DNA of 64,000 nt from Candidatus Gemmiger stercorigallinarum (GTDB lineage: Bacteria; Bacillota; Clostridia; Oscillospirales; Ruminococcaceae), in contig DWWX01000020.1 of assembly GCA_019119495.1 (NCBI GenBank), positions 280,809 through 344,808 of the forward strand, given 5' to 3'. Below, one piece after another: positions 27,180 to 35,201 of the stretch (within the stretch, counting starts at the first letter, position 1; every line of letters starts with the position of its first letter). The notes under the pieces are model-generated. The model worked only from the letters and a program-made list of their open reading frames with translations, was not told the DNA's origin and searched no databases. A program made the translations under genes and the position numbers.

Positions 27180-28016
27180 TCAGGGCCTGCGGGGCAGGGT
27201 GCCGAACACACCGTCCAGCTCCCGGCGCAGATCCGCCGCCAGGATGCCGCGGCGCACCGCATCGCCGGCGCTGTCCTGCAGCACAAGGCCGGCAGGGTCC
27301 GGCTGCGGCGGCAGCCGAAAGCACAGCCGCAGGCCGGCGCCCTGCTCCACCGTGATCTGCCAGCCCAGCGCGGCGGCGTAATCCCTCACCAGCAGCAGGC
27401 CCAGGGCGCCCCGGTCCAGCAGCTCGGCGGCGGGGCGGCCCTGCTCCAGCAGGGCGCGGGCCGCCGCCGGATCCATGCCGGGGCCGTTGTCGGCATAGCG
27501 CAGCGTGCGGTCGGGCGAGAGGGTCAGGAGCATCTCGCCGTCGGCGCGGGCGCAAAGCAGGTTGGAAAGCAGGTTGGTAAAGATGCCGTCCAGCAGGCTG
27601 GCGCTGCCCAGCACCCACAGCGGGCCGGCGCCTTCCAGCCGGATACGGGCGGCAAACCCGCGCATGGCAAGCTCCTCGTTGGCGCAGCCCGCCAGGGCGG
27701 ACAGGTAGCCGGACACTTCCAGCGGGGCGGCCTCGTCGGCGCCGCGCATCCCCGCGCCGGCCGCCAGCCGCGCCGCATTGCAGGAAAGCCGGTACAACAG
27801 GGCGATGCGCCCGGTCATGTCATCCAGCAGATCCAGCGCCGTTTGCCGCAGCTGGGGCGGCGCATTGCAGGCAAGATACCGCTGCAGCGCGTCCACCGAG
27901 CTTTGCAGCGCGCCGAACCCGCCGGCCATCCTGCCCTGCAGGCCGCCGCGCAGCGCCAGTTCCTCCGGCGCCCCGCCGGAATGCTGCTGCCGCGGGGCAC
28001 AGGTGTCCTTTTCCAT
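27180..28016 (-). CDS. GHKL-fold ATPase, sensor-kinase-like without the usual phospho-acceptor histidine
   Basis: 278 residues with no membrane helix or sensor domain. Residues about 25-90 resemble a paired-helix dimerisation region. Residues about 130-250 carry the HATPase features: N-box FTNLLSNLL (about 146-154) and G1-box DNGPGM (176-181). The only histidine is H12, outside the helices, so normal autophosphorylation is unlikely. It could act as a phosphatase, a Spo0B-like relay without its His, or an ATP-binding partner. The start at 28016 has a GGGGAGGAAGACAGCAT ribosome site; the longer frame to 28610 is a shadow of the next gene. It lies 80 nt after the Spo0A-like gene and shares its direction. 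Confidence 0.75.
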   Translation of the reverse strand: MEKDTCAPRQQHSGGAPEELALRGGLQGRMAGGFGALQSSVDALQRYLACNAPPQLRQTALDLLDDMTGRIALLYRLSCNAARLAAGAGMRGADEAAPLEVSGYLSALAGCANEELAMRGFAARIRLEGAGPLWVLGSASLLDGIFTNLLSNLLCARADGEMLLTLSPDRTLRYADNGPGMDPAAARALLEQGRPAAELLDRGALGLLLVRDYAAALGWQITVEQGAGLRLCFRLPPQPDPAGLVLQDSAGDAVRRGILAADLRRELDGVFGTLPRRP

Positions 28017-28096
28017 ATGCTGTCTTCCTCCCCGGATGCAGGCGGACAGGCTCAAAGACAATGGTCCCGGTCCCGGTCCGGCCGCCGGGCGGAGCG

Positions 28097-28846
28097 TTAC
28101 AGCCCCAGCTCCCAGCGGACACGCTCCGCCAGACTCATCACAAATTTGCGGTTGGAAAGCGGCTTGTCGGTGCTTTCGCCCAGCTGCCGGCAGAGTTCCA
28201 GGTAAGCCGGGGTCGCCTGTTTCCACATGGCGCGCACCGCGCGGCCCACCGCCTTGCTGATGGTGTTGGGCGTGGTATAATAGCGGGCTGCCAGCTGGCA
28301 GTACAGTTCCTCCGCGGTGGTGTTCGGGTCGCGCAGCACAAGCTCCTCCGCCATCCAGCGGATGTAGTTGCCGCCCACCAGCTCCGGCGGCGAGCGGTAC
28401 GCCCGCAGGTGCCAGTTGATGTGCGAGCGCACCCGCCGCTGCCGCAGCGTGTCGTTGTCCGCCGCCAGATAGATCGCCGTATCCAGCAATTCTTCCAACC
28501 GATATGGTTTTAGCATAAAGAAATCGGCCCCGGCTGTCAAGAGTCTGCGGGCCATCGCCTCGCTGGGCGCGCGCATCGTCACAAGGACCGCGGGCGGGTC
28601 CTTCAGGCACAGGCGGCCCACGCCGGCAAGCAGCTCAAACACGCTTATGTCCGGCAGCAGCATATCCACGATCAGCACATCGGGCGGCGGGCTTTCCCGC
28701 AGCCGTTCCAGCACCTGCCTGCCGGTGCCGGCCACCGTGACCTGAATGTCCTGCTGAAGCTGCGCATACAGTCCGACCGCGCTGCACACCTTCCCGTCGC
28801 CGTCCGCAAACAGCGCCGTCAGGGTCGTTCCGGCTGCATTGGTCAT
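28097..28846 (-). CDS. Spo0A-like response regulator
   Basis: 249 residues. The receiver domain (about 10-125) has the acidic pair around D15/D17, phospho-acceptor D61 (VLIVDMLLP), T90 and K113 (MLKPY). The C-terminal domain (about 140-249) resembles the Spo0A DNA-binding domain: LAARYYTTPNTISKAVGRAV matches the Spo0A recognition region, and DKPLSNRKFVMSLAERVR matches its end. It could be the master sporulation regulator of this lineage or a diverged paralogue; the first acidic residues are atypical (ADGDGK instead of VDDN). The ATG at 28846 follows GGAGGCGGAAACACT. It is flanked by a DUF6514-like gene upstream and a GHKL ATPase downstream. Confidence 0.83.
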   Translation of the reverse strand: MTNAAGTTLTALFADGDGKVCSAVGLYAQLQQDIQVTVAGTGRQVLERLRESPPPDVLIVDMLLPDISVFELLAGVGRLCLKDPPAVLVTMRAPSEAMARRLLTAGADFFMLKPYRLEELLDTAIYLAADNDTLRQRRVRSHINWHLRAYRSPPELVGGNYIRWMAEELVLRDPNTTAEELYCQLAARYYTTPNTISKAVGRAVRAMWKQATPAYLELCRQLGESTDKPLSNRKFVMSLAERVRWELGL

Positions 28847-28913
28847 AGTGTTTCCGCCTCCTGTGTTTTCTATTCCTGCGTTGCCGCCCGCATGGTGCCC
28901 GGCGGCGGGCGGG

Positions 28914-29219
28914 TCACCGGCTGCCGGCCGGCTGCAGCGCCGCGTCCAGGCAGTCGGCCACAACGTCCCGCATCGCCGCCGGCTCCACCGAGTTCTCGTA
29001 CAGATAGCGCAGCAGCCGCTCCGCGGCGGGGCGCTCCACGCCGGTCAGCGGGCAGCACGCCGCGCCGCCCTCCGCCCGGCCGGCGGCGTCGAACCGCTGC
29101 GCCGTCAGGCAAAGCTGCGTTCCCTGCTGCGCCAGGGCGTAGCGCACAGCCCCGGCCCGCTGCAATCCGGGCAGGGCGGAATATTCACGGACAAACACAC
29201 ACCATTCGGTCTCCTTCAC
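28914..29219 (-). CDS. Small protein resembling DUF6514
   Basis: 101 residues of unknown function, read from a GTG at 29219 that follows a TTTGGAG ribosome site with good spacing. A beta-strand-rich start (ETEWCVFVREYSA, then AVRYALAQQGTQLCLTAQRF) precedes a helical C-terminal half (VERPAAERLLRYLYENSVEP, AMRDVVADCLDAAL). The pattern resembles DUF6514 proteins of Clostridia; this assignment is from memory and moderate. It lies 67 nt before the Spo0A-like gene in the same direction. It is easily missed because its start is not ATG and a much longer spurious frame (to 30191) reads through it. Confidence 0.62.
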   Translation of the reverse strand: MKETEWCVFVREYSALPGLQRAGAVRYALAQQGTQLCLTAQRFDAAGRAEGGAACCPLTGVERPAAERLLRYLYENSVEPAAMRDVVADCLDAALQPAGSR

Positions 29220-29600
29220 ATCGATCACTCCAAACTCTTGATGTTGCCGGGAAAGGCTTTCCCCTGCGGCTGCATGGGCCCACCGCGTAATTTTGCGCAG
29301 CCACATGATTATGATATAATCCAGAATCCAAAGAAAAGCAAGGGTCTGGCGTTGGACTTTTTCTGCCATGCCGGGGGCAGGCCCCGGCACGGGACCATCC
29401 TGCAAGGGCGCGGGCCGGCCCTGCGGCGCCGTGTTTGCGGTGCGGCCCCGCGGCGGACTGCAAACGGTTTCGGCCGGCCCTCTGCCGGGGGCGGGCGCCG
29501 CGGCAAACACGATCTTTGCGCAGATTTTACATTGCCATGGTGGCGGCGGAGCTGCGGCGTTTTCTATAATAGAAAGAAAACATACAGGGGAGCTGTTTCG
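29220..29600. other. Divergent intergenic region
   Basis: This 381-bp gap separates the DUF6514-like gene (minus) from the 193-residue membrane protein gene (plus). It has an AT-rich spot at 29300-29330 with TATAAT on the plus strand (29315-29320, TTGCGC 16 nt before) and TTGCTT-17-TATATC on the minus strand. A second TATAAT occurs at 29575-29580 close to the plus-strand gene without a clear -35. The middle (29340-29510) is GC-rich and I see no gene or RNA in it. Confidence 0.45.
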
Positions 29601-30182
29601 ATGAAAACCGAAGGGAAAACCCGTTCCAGGGTCATTTTGATCGTGCTGGCGGCAATCTGCCTGGCCGTCTGGCTGGCCTGCGGCGCCGCAGTCTTTTTTG
29701 CGGACAGTCCCGCGTTTGCCATGGGGATGGCGGGGTTTGCCCGGCAAGCACTGCGGGGCGCGGGCTGGACGCTTCTGGCCGCAGCGGCGGCCGCTTACTG
29801 TGCGCTGACGCTGCGCCGGCGCAGCGATTCGGCCAAGACCGTCCTGGTATGCGCCGCCGTGATCCTGGCAGGCTGTGCCCTGGCCTTTTTCTCGCTGCGC
29901 GACCTGGTGCTGGATCTCCCCTATCTGAGCCGCCCTGCCGCCGCCAGCCTGCATCAGCTCCGCTTTGCCGAGGATATCCTCCACGACGGCGCGGCCAGCT
30001 ACACGCTGGAAGGCGTCAGTGAAGAGGGCGGCCGGTTCTCCTTTTCCGTTACGCACGACGCCTACCTTGCCGGTTTGGAACAGTCGCGCGGCGGCGGGGA
30101 GCTTTGGGCGCAGATCACCTACCTGCCGCACACAGACATCCTGTTTTCGCTGGAATACGAGACCGGCAGCACAGCAGGATAA
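29601..30182 (+). CDS. Hypothetical membrane protein
   Basis: 193 residues of unknown function. Three hydrophobic helices fill about residues 10-33, 50-72 and 80-100. A soluble C-terminal domain of about 85 residues follows (ILHDGAASYTLEGVSEEGGRFSFSVTHD), probably a small beta-sheet domain facing one side of the membrane. The ATG at 29601 follows CAGGGGAGCTGTTTCG. It is a single-gene unit ended by a clear terminator. I do not recognise the family. Confidence 0.75.
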   Translation: MKTEGKTRSRVILIVLAAICLAVWLACGAAVFFADSPAFAMGMAGFARQALRGAGWTLLAAAAAAYCALTLRRRSDSAKTVLVCAAVILAGCALAFFSLRDLVLDLPYLSRPAAASLHQLRFAEDILHDGAASYTLEGVSEEGGRFSFSVTHDAYLAGLEQSRGGGELWAQITYLPHTDILFSLEYETGSTAG

Positions 30183-30192
30183 AAACAGCACA

Positions 30193-30230
30193 GCGCGCCA
30201 AAGCGGCAGGGCTTTGACGCGCTTTTTTTG
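30193..30230 (+). terminator. Terminator of the 193-residue membrane protein gene
   Basis: AGCGCGCCAAAG pairs (one bulge) with CTTTGACGCGCT and is followed by seven T. It lies in the 57-nt gap before the convergent ligase gene. Confidence 0.85.
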
Positions 30231-30239
30231 GATGCCGTG

Positions 30240-31877
30240 TTACGGCTTTCTGCTGCGCAGCGGGTAGCGCATCAGCTTGCCGGTGGCCGTATGGGGAAGC
30301 TCGCGGACCAGGTGGTATTCCCGCGGCCACTTGTAGGAGGCCAGCGTGGACTGCTGCTGGCAGTATTTCTTTAACTCGTCCACCGTCAGGCTGTCGTCCG
30401 AGGGGACAACGTAAGCCGCCACCGCCTCGCCGCGGAGACGGTCGGGGATGCCGACCACCGCGCTCTCGGCCACCTTGGGATGGGCGTTGAGCACCTCCTC
30501 GATCTGGACGGGATAGATGTTTTCGCCGGCCGAAACGATCATATCGTCCTTGCGGCCCGTGACGGTGACAAAGCCGTCCCCGTCCCAGGTCCCCATGTCG
30601 CCGGTGTACATCCAGCCTTTATAAAACCGGGCCCTGGTGCGGTCGGCATTGTTGTAGTAGCAGAAGGTGCTTTTGCCCGGCGCAGAGATCAGGATCTCGC
30701 CCTGTGTCTCGCCGTCCTGCGGCACGGTCTCCTCCGGCTCGGCTCGGGTCCCGTCGTCGTGGACCGCCACCAGCCGCACGTCGTCATCCGTGCAGGAGCG
30801 GCCCGCCGCGCCCGCATGATCCGGCAGGTCGGCCGGGCGCAGGAAGGTGTTCCAGAACGTCTCGGTGGTGCCGTAGCCGTTGAATATGTTGGGCGTCAGC
30901 AGCTGCCTGTACTTTTCGCAGGCGGCCCGCTCAAAAGGCGCCCCCATCGTCACGATGCCTTTCAGGGAGGACAGGTCCGCATGGATCCGCTCCTGCATGC
31001 GGGCCAGCATGGAAAGGATGGTCGGCACGCCGATCAGGAAGGTAAGGCGATACCGCTGGGCATATTCCAGGCAGCGGCGCGGGGCAAAGTCCCGCAGGAT
31101 CACCACCTCGCCGCCGGCATACAGCGTCGGGCAGGGGCCGCCCGAATGGATCCCGCCGCGGTGGAACCAGGGGGTCATGTTCATGGTGCGGTCGTCCGGG
31201 CCCAGCGGGAAATGCATCATCACATCGTGGGCCGAGAGGACCTCGTTGATGTTGTTGATGGGCACGCCTTTGGGCCGGCCGGTGGTGCCGGAGGTATACA
31301 GCCGGGTCGTCTCGTCATAGATATGCGGGTCAAAGTCGATGGGCGGGTCGGTTTCGGGGCGGCCCGCCGCATAGTCCCCGTAAGCGGTATGGCCGGCGGG
31401 CAGCGGCGCTTCGGCCTTGCCGGCCACCAGGACGATCTCCGGCCGGTGGCTGCACAGTTCCAGCGCCTGGCCGGACAGCGCGCCGAACTGGGCGTCGTAG
31501 ACAAAAACTCTGGGGCGGCTGTCGTCAATGACCTGCGCGATCTCTCCCCCGCCCTGGCGGTAATTCACCGGGCAGGCAATGGCGCCGATCTTGTGGGCCG
31601 CCAGGTAGCAGAAAACAAACTCCGGCGAGTTGAGCAGGGCAAACATCACCACGTCGTTTTTCCCCACGCCGTCCGCCCGCAGTGCGTTTGCCAGGCGGTT
31701 GGCCTCGGCATTCAGCTGCCGGTAGTTCCAGCGCCGGCCGGACAGCGGGTCAAACAGCGCCGGCCTGCTGCCAAAGCGGGATACATTGCGCAGAAAGCCG
31801 TTCAGATAGGTAAACCGCGTCTCGAAGGTATCGCGGAACATGGTCACGTCATAAGTAAATTGGTGCTGCAAATCCAT
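30240..31877 (-). CDS. AMP-forming acyl/aryl-CoA ligase (ANL superfamily)
   Basis: A 545-residue adenylating enzyme that activates a carboxylic acid as acyl-AMP and transfers it to CoA or another thiol. Core motifs are A3 LYTSGTTGRPKG (about 193-204), A5 GYGTTETFWN, A7 YTGDMGTWDGDG, A8 TGRKDDMIVSAGENIYP and the catalytic A10 lysine in TATGKLMRYPLR. The overall type is like long-chain or aryl-CoA synthetases. It follows the FabF-type ketosynthase by 28 nt in the same direction, so the two probably act on the same acyl chain. The ribosome site GAGAGGA is unusually close to the ATG; Met13 is a fallback start. Confidence 0.88.
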   Translation of the reverse strand: MDLQHQFTYDVTMFRDTFETRFTYLNGFLRNVSRFGSRPALFDPLSGRRWNYRQLNAEANRLANALRADGVGKNDVVMFALLNSPEFVFCYLAAHKIGAIACPVNYRQGGGEIAQVIDDSRPRVFVYDAQFGALSGQALELCSHRPEIVLVAGKAEAPLPAGHTAYGDYAAGRPETDPPIDFDPHIYDETTRLYTSGTTGRPKGVPINNINEVLSAHDVMMHFPLGPDDRTMNMTPWFHRGGIHSGGPCPTLYAGGEVVILRDFAPRRCLEYAQRYRLTFLIGVPTILSMLARMQERIHADLSSLKGIVTMGAPFERAACEKYRQLLTPNIFNGYGTTETFWNTFLRPADLPDHAGAAGRSCTDDDVRLVAVHDDGTRAEPEETVPQDGETQGEILISAPGKSTFCYYNNADRTRARFYKGWMYTGDMGTWDGDGFVTVTGRKDDMIVSAGENIYPVQIEEVLNAHPKVAESAVVGIPDRLRGEAVAAYVVPSDDSLTVDELKKYCQQQSTLASYKWPREYHLVRELPHTATGKLMRYPLRSRKP

Positions 31878-31905
31878 TCCTCTCTTTCCGGATCAGATCG
31901 CCGGA

Positions 31906-33141
31906 TCAGCCCCGGTACCGGGCAAAAATAATGCTGGAGTTCTGCCCGCCAAAGCCCAGCGAGTTGGACATGGCCGCGTCGATCCGGGCCCGGCGGGCGG
32001 TGTTGGGCACATAGTCCAGGTCGCAGTCCGGGTCCGGGGTGTCCAGATGCAGCGTGGGCGGCAGGACGCCCTCCCGGATCGCCTGGATGCAGGCGATGGC
32101 TTCGGTCAGGCCGCCGGCGCCCATCAGGTGCCCGGTGGCCGACTTGGTGGAAGAAACCGGCGGGGCGGATTCCCTGCCGCCGAACACGCTCTTGATGGCC
32201 AGCGTCTCGGCGGCGTCGCCCAGCCGGGTGGAGGTCCCGTGGGCGTTGATGTAGCCGATGTCGGCGGGCTGTATGCCCGCCCGCGCCAGGGCCCGGCGCA
32301 TGCAGGCTGCGGCGCCGGCGCCGTCCGGGCAGGGGGCGGTGACGTGGTGGGCGTCCGAGGTGTTGGCGTAGCCCGCCAGCACCGCATAGATCTGCGCGCC
32401 GCGGGCCCGGGCATGCTCCAGCGTTTCGATGACAAGCGCGCCGCCGCCCTCGCCGATGACAAAGCCGTCCCGGTCCATATCAAAAGGCCGGCAGGCCTGT
32501 TCCGGCGCGTCGTTGCGGCGGGACAGCGCCTTGGCCTGGGCCAGCCCCGCCACCACGATGGGGCAAAGGATGCTCTCCCCGCCCACCGCCAGGACCGCGT
32601 CCGCCTCGCCGCTGCGCAAAAGCATCGCCGCAGTCATAATGGCGTCGCCGCCGGCTGAGCAGGCGGTGTTCAGCGTAAGGCTGGGTCCGCGGATGCCGTG
32701 GGCGATGGCGATCTGGGCCGCGGCAATGTTGCCGATGGTCATGGGGACAAACCGGGGCCCGACCTTGTGCCCGGCGTCGTAAGCCGCCTGGGTCTCTGCC
32801 ACGGTGGTCACGCCGTCCATCGCCGTGCCCATGACGATCCCCACGCGGTCAGGCTCCCGCCCGATCTCCAGGCCGCAGCCGGCAAGGGCTTCCTCCCCCG
32901 CCGCAAAGGCATACTGCATAAAGGGCGCCATGGTGCGCGCCAGGGACTTTGGCATAAATGCCGCAGGGTCAAACCCCTTGACCTCGGCTGCGATCTGCAC
33001 CGGAAGCTCCGACGCGTCAAAGCGGGTGATGGGCCCGACGCCGCACTTTCCGCCGACCAGCGCCTGCCAGTAATTGTTTACGCCGATGCCCACCGGCGTG
33101 ACGGCGCCCATTCCTGTGATGACCAGGGTATGTTGATCCAT
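31906..33141 (-). CDS. fabF: Beta-ketoacyl-ACP synthase II (FabF type)
   Basis: A 411-residue thiolase-fold condensing enzyme. The nucleophile C161 lies in NTACSAGGD, and the two catalytic histidines occur in NAHGTSTRLGD and KSATGHLMGAGG, giving the Cys-His-His triad of elongating ketosynthases. Full length. It is not in a fab gene cluster: no acyl carrier protein, malonyl transferase or reductase is nearby. It is paired instead with an acid-CoA ligase. This suggests either a displaced housekeeping fabF or part of a small acyl-product pathway. The start has GGAGGGGAGAAC upstream. The likely transcript has a long structured leader (see 33142-33378). Confidence 0.88.
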   Translation of the reverse strand: MDQHTLVITGMGAVTPVGIGVNNYWQALVGGKCGVGPITRFDASELPVQIAAEVKGFDPAAFMPKSLARTMAPFMQYAFAAGEEALAGCGLEIGREPDRVGIVMGTAMDGVTTVAETQAAYDAGHKVGPRFVPMTIGNIAAAQIAIAHGIRGPSLTLNTACSAGGDAIMTAAMLLRSGEADAVLAVGGESILCPIVVAGLAQAKALSRRNDAPEQACRPFDMDRDGFVIGEGGGALVIETLEHARARGAQIYAVLAGYANTSDAHHVTAPCPDGAGAAACMRRALARAGIQPADIGYINAHGTSTRLGDAAETLAIKSVFGGRESAPPVSSTKSATGHLMGAGGLTEAIACIQAIREGVLPPTLHLDTPDPDCDLDYVPNTARRARIDAAMSNSLGFGGQNSSIIFARYRG

Positions 33142-33378
33142 GTTCTCCCCTCCATGTATCTGCAGTATAGGATGTTGCGGGGCGGCTGCGGCGCATTTTC
33201 CGCACAGCCCGGTCCGGTGTGCGCATCATGCCCGGCCTGCGTCCGGCACAGCGCCCGCCGCGTTGCGGGGGCCTTGCCATGCGCAAAGGGCGGCTGCGGT
33301 TTTGCGCATGGCATCCGCCGCTTTTCAGCGAGGCTTTTTTGCATTTTGGGCACTTTCAGCGGAACGCATATGCCCCAA
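33142..33378 (-). other. Long structured leader upstream of the ketosynthase gene
   Basis: If transcription starts about 33378 (promoter 33385-33413), 237 nt are untranslated. They contain a perfect 12-bp inverted repeat (33276-33287 with 33301-33312, 13-nt loop) without a T-run. A nearer TATACT at about 33165 lacks a good -35. Confidence 0.4.
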
Positions 33379-33384
33379 ACGGAA

Positions 33385-33413
33385 ATGATATCACACTTTT
33401 TGGGATTTGTCAT
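33385..33413 (-). promoter_or_regulatory. Promoter upstream of fabF-ligase
   Basis: ATGACA (33413-33408), 17 nt, TATCAT (33390-33385) on the minus strand. Five of six bases match in each hexamer. Confidence 0.65.
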
Positions 33414-33528
33414 CCGAAAAAGCGGCTTGCTTTTTCCCTCTTTTTTCGCCATTCCGGGCAGGGCCGCCCAAAAATATACGCTGCGCCGTACAGCAAGCCG
33501 CATCCCGGCCGGCAAAAGGGCGCACAGC

Positions 33529-33565
33529 CAAAACCGGGGCCCGGATCAAACGATCCGGGCCCCGG
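33529..33565 (-). terminator. Terminator of the rubrerythrin gene
   Basis: A perfect 14-bp GC-rich stem (33534-33547 with 33552-33565) has a four-base loop and is followed on the minus strand by TTTTGGC. Confidence 0.75.
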
Positions 33566-33597
33566 TACTGTCAGTGATGATGCTTGCTCAGACTGGA

Positions 33598-34137
33598 TCA
33601 GCCCTTGAAGTAGCGGTCCAGCAGGCCCTGCATGCCGCGGCCGTGACGGGCCTCGTCCTTGGCCATCTCGTGGACGGTGTCATGGATGGCATCCAGGTTC
33701 AGCTCCTTGGCCTTCTTGGCCAGGTCCATCTTGCCGGCGCAGGCGCCGCACTCGGCGTCCACACGCATGCGCAGGTTCTTCTCGGTGCTGTCGGTCAGGA
33801 CCTCGCCCAGCAGCTCGGCAAACTTGGCGGCGTGCTCGGCCTCCTCAAAGGCGTAACGCTTCCAGGCCTCGGCGATCTCCGGGTAGCCCTCGCGGTCAGC
33901 CACACGGCTCATCGCCAGGTACATGCCGACCTCGCTGCACTCGCCGTTGAAGTTCTCGCGCAGGCCGTCGATGATCTCCTGCGGGGCGTCCTTGGCGATG
34001 CCGACCACATGCTCGGTGACGTAGGAGTTGTCCTTCTTCTCAATGAACTTGGAAGCGGGCGCCTTGCAGACGGGGCAGAACTCGGGGATGGAGCCTTCGG
34101 CGATGTAGCCGCAGATGGTGCAAACATACTTGGTCAT
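33598..34137 (-). CDS. Reverse rubrerythrin (rubredoxin domain first), peroxide detoxification
   Basis: 179 residues. An N-terminal rubredoxin-like iron site has C6, C9, C21 and C24 (CTICG and CPVC), followed by a ferritin-like four-helix di-iron domain with ExxH pairs ([10 protein letters not shown] and [10 protein letters not shown]). This order is the reverse of classical rubrerythrin and is typical of the clostridial reverse rubrerythrins that reduce hydrogen peroxide and oxygen with NAD(P)H-derived electrons. It is expected in a strict anaerobe. The start at 34137 has an ideal AGGAGG site. A consensus promoter (34269-34241) and its own terminator make it monocistronic. I see no PerR box that I could defend. 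Confidence 0.93.
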   Translation of the reverse strand: MTKYVCTICGYIAEGSIPEFCPVCKAPASKFIEKKDNSYVTEHVVGIAKDAPQEIIDGLRENFNGECSEVGMYLAMSRVADREGYPEIAEAWKRYAFEEAEHAAKFAELLGEVLTDSTEKNLRMRVDAECGACAGKMDLAKKAKELNLDAIHDTVHEMAKDEARHGRGMQGLLDRYFKG

Positions 34138-34240
34138 AATGCGAACCTCCTGATGTTTTGATATTGGATATTTTTAGAACTGCGTCCCGCTTTTGGCGGC
34201 AAGGACGCAGCCTGGCATACAGCATTTTTGCCATGGTTTC

Positions 34241-34269
34241 AGTATACCTGTTTGCCGGGAAAAAGTCAA
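34241..34269 (-). promoter_or_regulatory. Promoter of the rubrerythrin gene
   Basis: TTGACT (34269-34264), 17 nt, TATACT (34246-34241) on the minus strand; leader of about 97 nt. Confidence 0.85.
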
Positions 34270-34294
34270 TGGCATTTGCCAAATTTTTAAGATT

Positions 34295-34837
34295 TTATCT
34301 TAATCTGTTCATATTTTCACGGGCCTGCCCCTGCGGGGCGATGCGCGCCAGATACGGCAGCAATGCCCGCAGCAGCCCCCAGGTCACGCCGCCGACCGCC
34401 AGCCCGGCGATCAGCAGCACCGGCGCGTACCCCAGCGCCGCCCGGCTGGACAGCAGCACCGCCGCGCCGGCCAGCTGCCCCAGGTTGTGCGCCAGCGCGC
34501 CGCTGGCCGAAAAAACATATCCGCTGCGCTGCCCCGGCCAGGCCAGCAGCAGGCACATGACGGCCAGCGAACAGGCGCCCCCCAAAAAAGAGAGCGCCCC
34601 CGCCGTAAAGCCGCGGGTCAAAAAGGCAAACAGCGCCTTGAGCACCGCCAGCGCGGCCGCCTGCTTCCGGCCAAGGCCCAAAAGGGCGTACATGACCACA
34701 ATGTTGGAAAGCCCCAGCTTGATGGCCGGCATCAGCCCCAGCAGCGGGGCGATGGCGGACTCGGCAAAAGAGAGGGCGATGGCCAGCGCGAACAGCATGC
34801 CCAGCTGTGCCGCACGGCGGCTTTTCTGCCCGCGCAT
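34295..34837 (-). CDS. Gx transporter family / heptaprenyl diphosphate synthase component I-like membrane protein
   Basis: A 180-residue membrane protein with about five to six helices. The segments AESAIAPLLGLMPAIKLGLSNIVVMY (about 25-50) and ALAHNLGQLAGA (about 114-125) are typical of the Hpre_diP_synt_I (Gx transporter) family. Despite the name, this family looks like small-molecule transport S-components rather than prenyl synthases. In other Clostridia it often neighbours flavin- or Rnf-related genes, but none is seen here. The start has GGAGGGGGGCGCCT upstream. The gene ends 26 nt before the rubrerythrin promoter. Confidence 0.82.
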   Translation of the reverse strand: MRGQKSRRAAQLGMLFALAIALSFAESAIAPLLGLMPAIKLGLSNIVVMYALLGLGRKQAAALAVLKALFAFLTRGFTAGALSFLGGACSLAVMCLLLAWPGQRSGYVFSASGALAHNLGQLAGAAVLLSSRAALGYAPVLLIAGLAVGGVTWGLLRALLPYLARIAPQGQARENMNRLR

Positions 34838-35201
34838 AGGCGCCCCCCTCCTTTGAAAAAACTGCGCGGGCGCCGCAGGTCCGGCCGCCCGCCTTTGCCT
34901 GCATTCTACCCTGTGCGGCCCGTCTTTGTCAAGAAAGCGCGGTCCCGCGCGCAGCCCGCCGGAACGCGGCGACGATTTTACATCCGGCAGGTCTTGAAAA
35001 AGGGGCTGAAATGGTGTATCTTATAGGTATTCCGCCGCAATCCCCGTCCGTGTGCCCTTTGGCCCCCGCGCCGGGGCCCGGCATTGCGGCGGAGGCTGCC
35101 GCAGGTCTTGTGCTCCCGCCGGCAAAATGCCGGAATGCGGCCGGGCCGGCCTGCCCATACTGATCTGTAATCTTAATCTTAGAGATCCGGAGGATTTTAC
35201 C
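34838..35201. other. Divergent intergenic region upstream of the DUF4358 lipoprotein
   Basis: It holds the plus-strand promoter at 34994-35022 and a ~175-nt GC-rich leader for the lipoprotein gene. I see no ORF with a ribosome site and no recognised RNA element. No clear minus-strand promoter for the Gx-transporter gene was found. Confidence 0.4.
34994..35022 (+). promoter_or_regulatory. Promoter of the DUF4358 lipoprotein gene
   Basis: TTGAAA (34994-34999), 17 nt, TATCTT (35017-35022) on the plus strand in the only AT-rich part of the gap. Confidence 0.6.

Noticed and set aside
24479..27286. 935-codon minus-strand open frame
   Set aside because: Antisense of the xdhA/xdhC genes, which have clear catalytic motifs on the plus strand.
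28914..30191. 425-codon minus-strand open frame
   Set aside because: Only its last 101 codons (from GTG 29219) look like a protein; the rest is antisense to the membrane protein gene at 29601 and crosses its promoter region.
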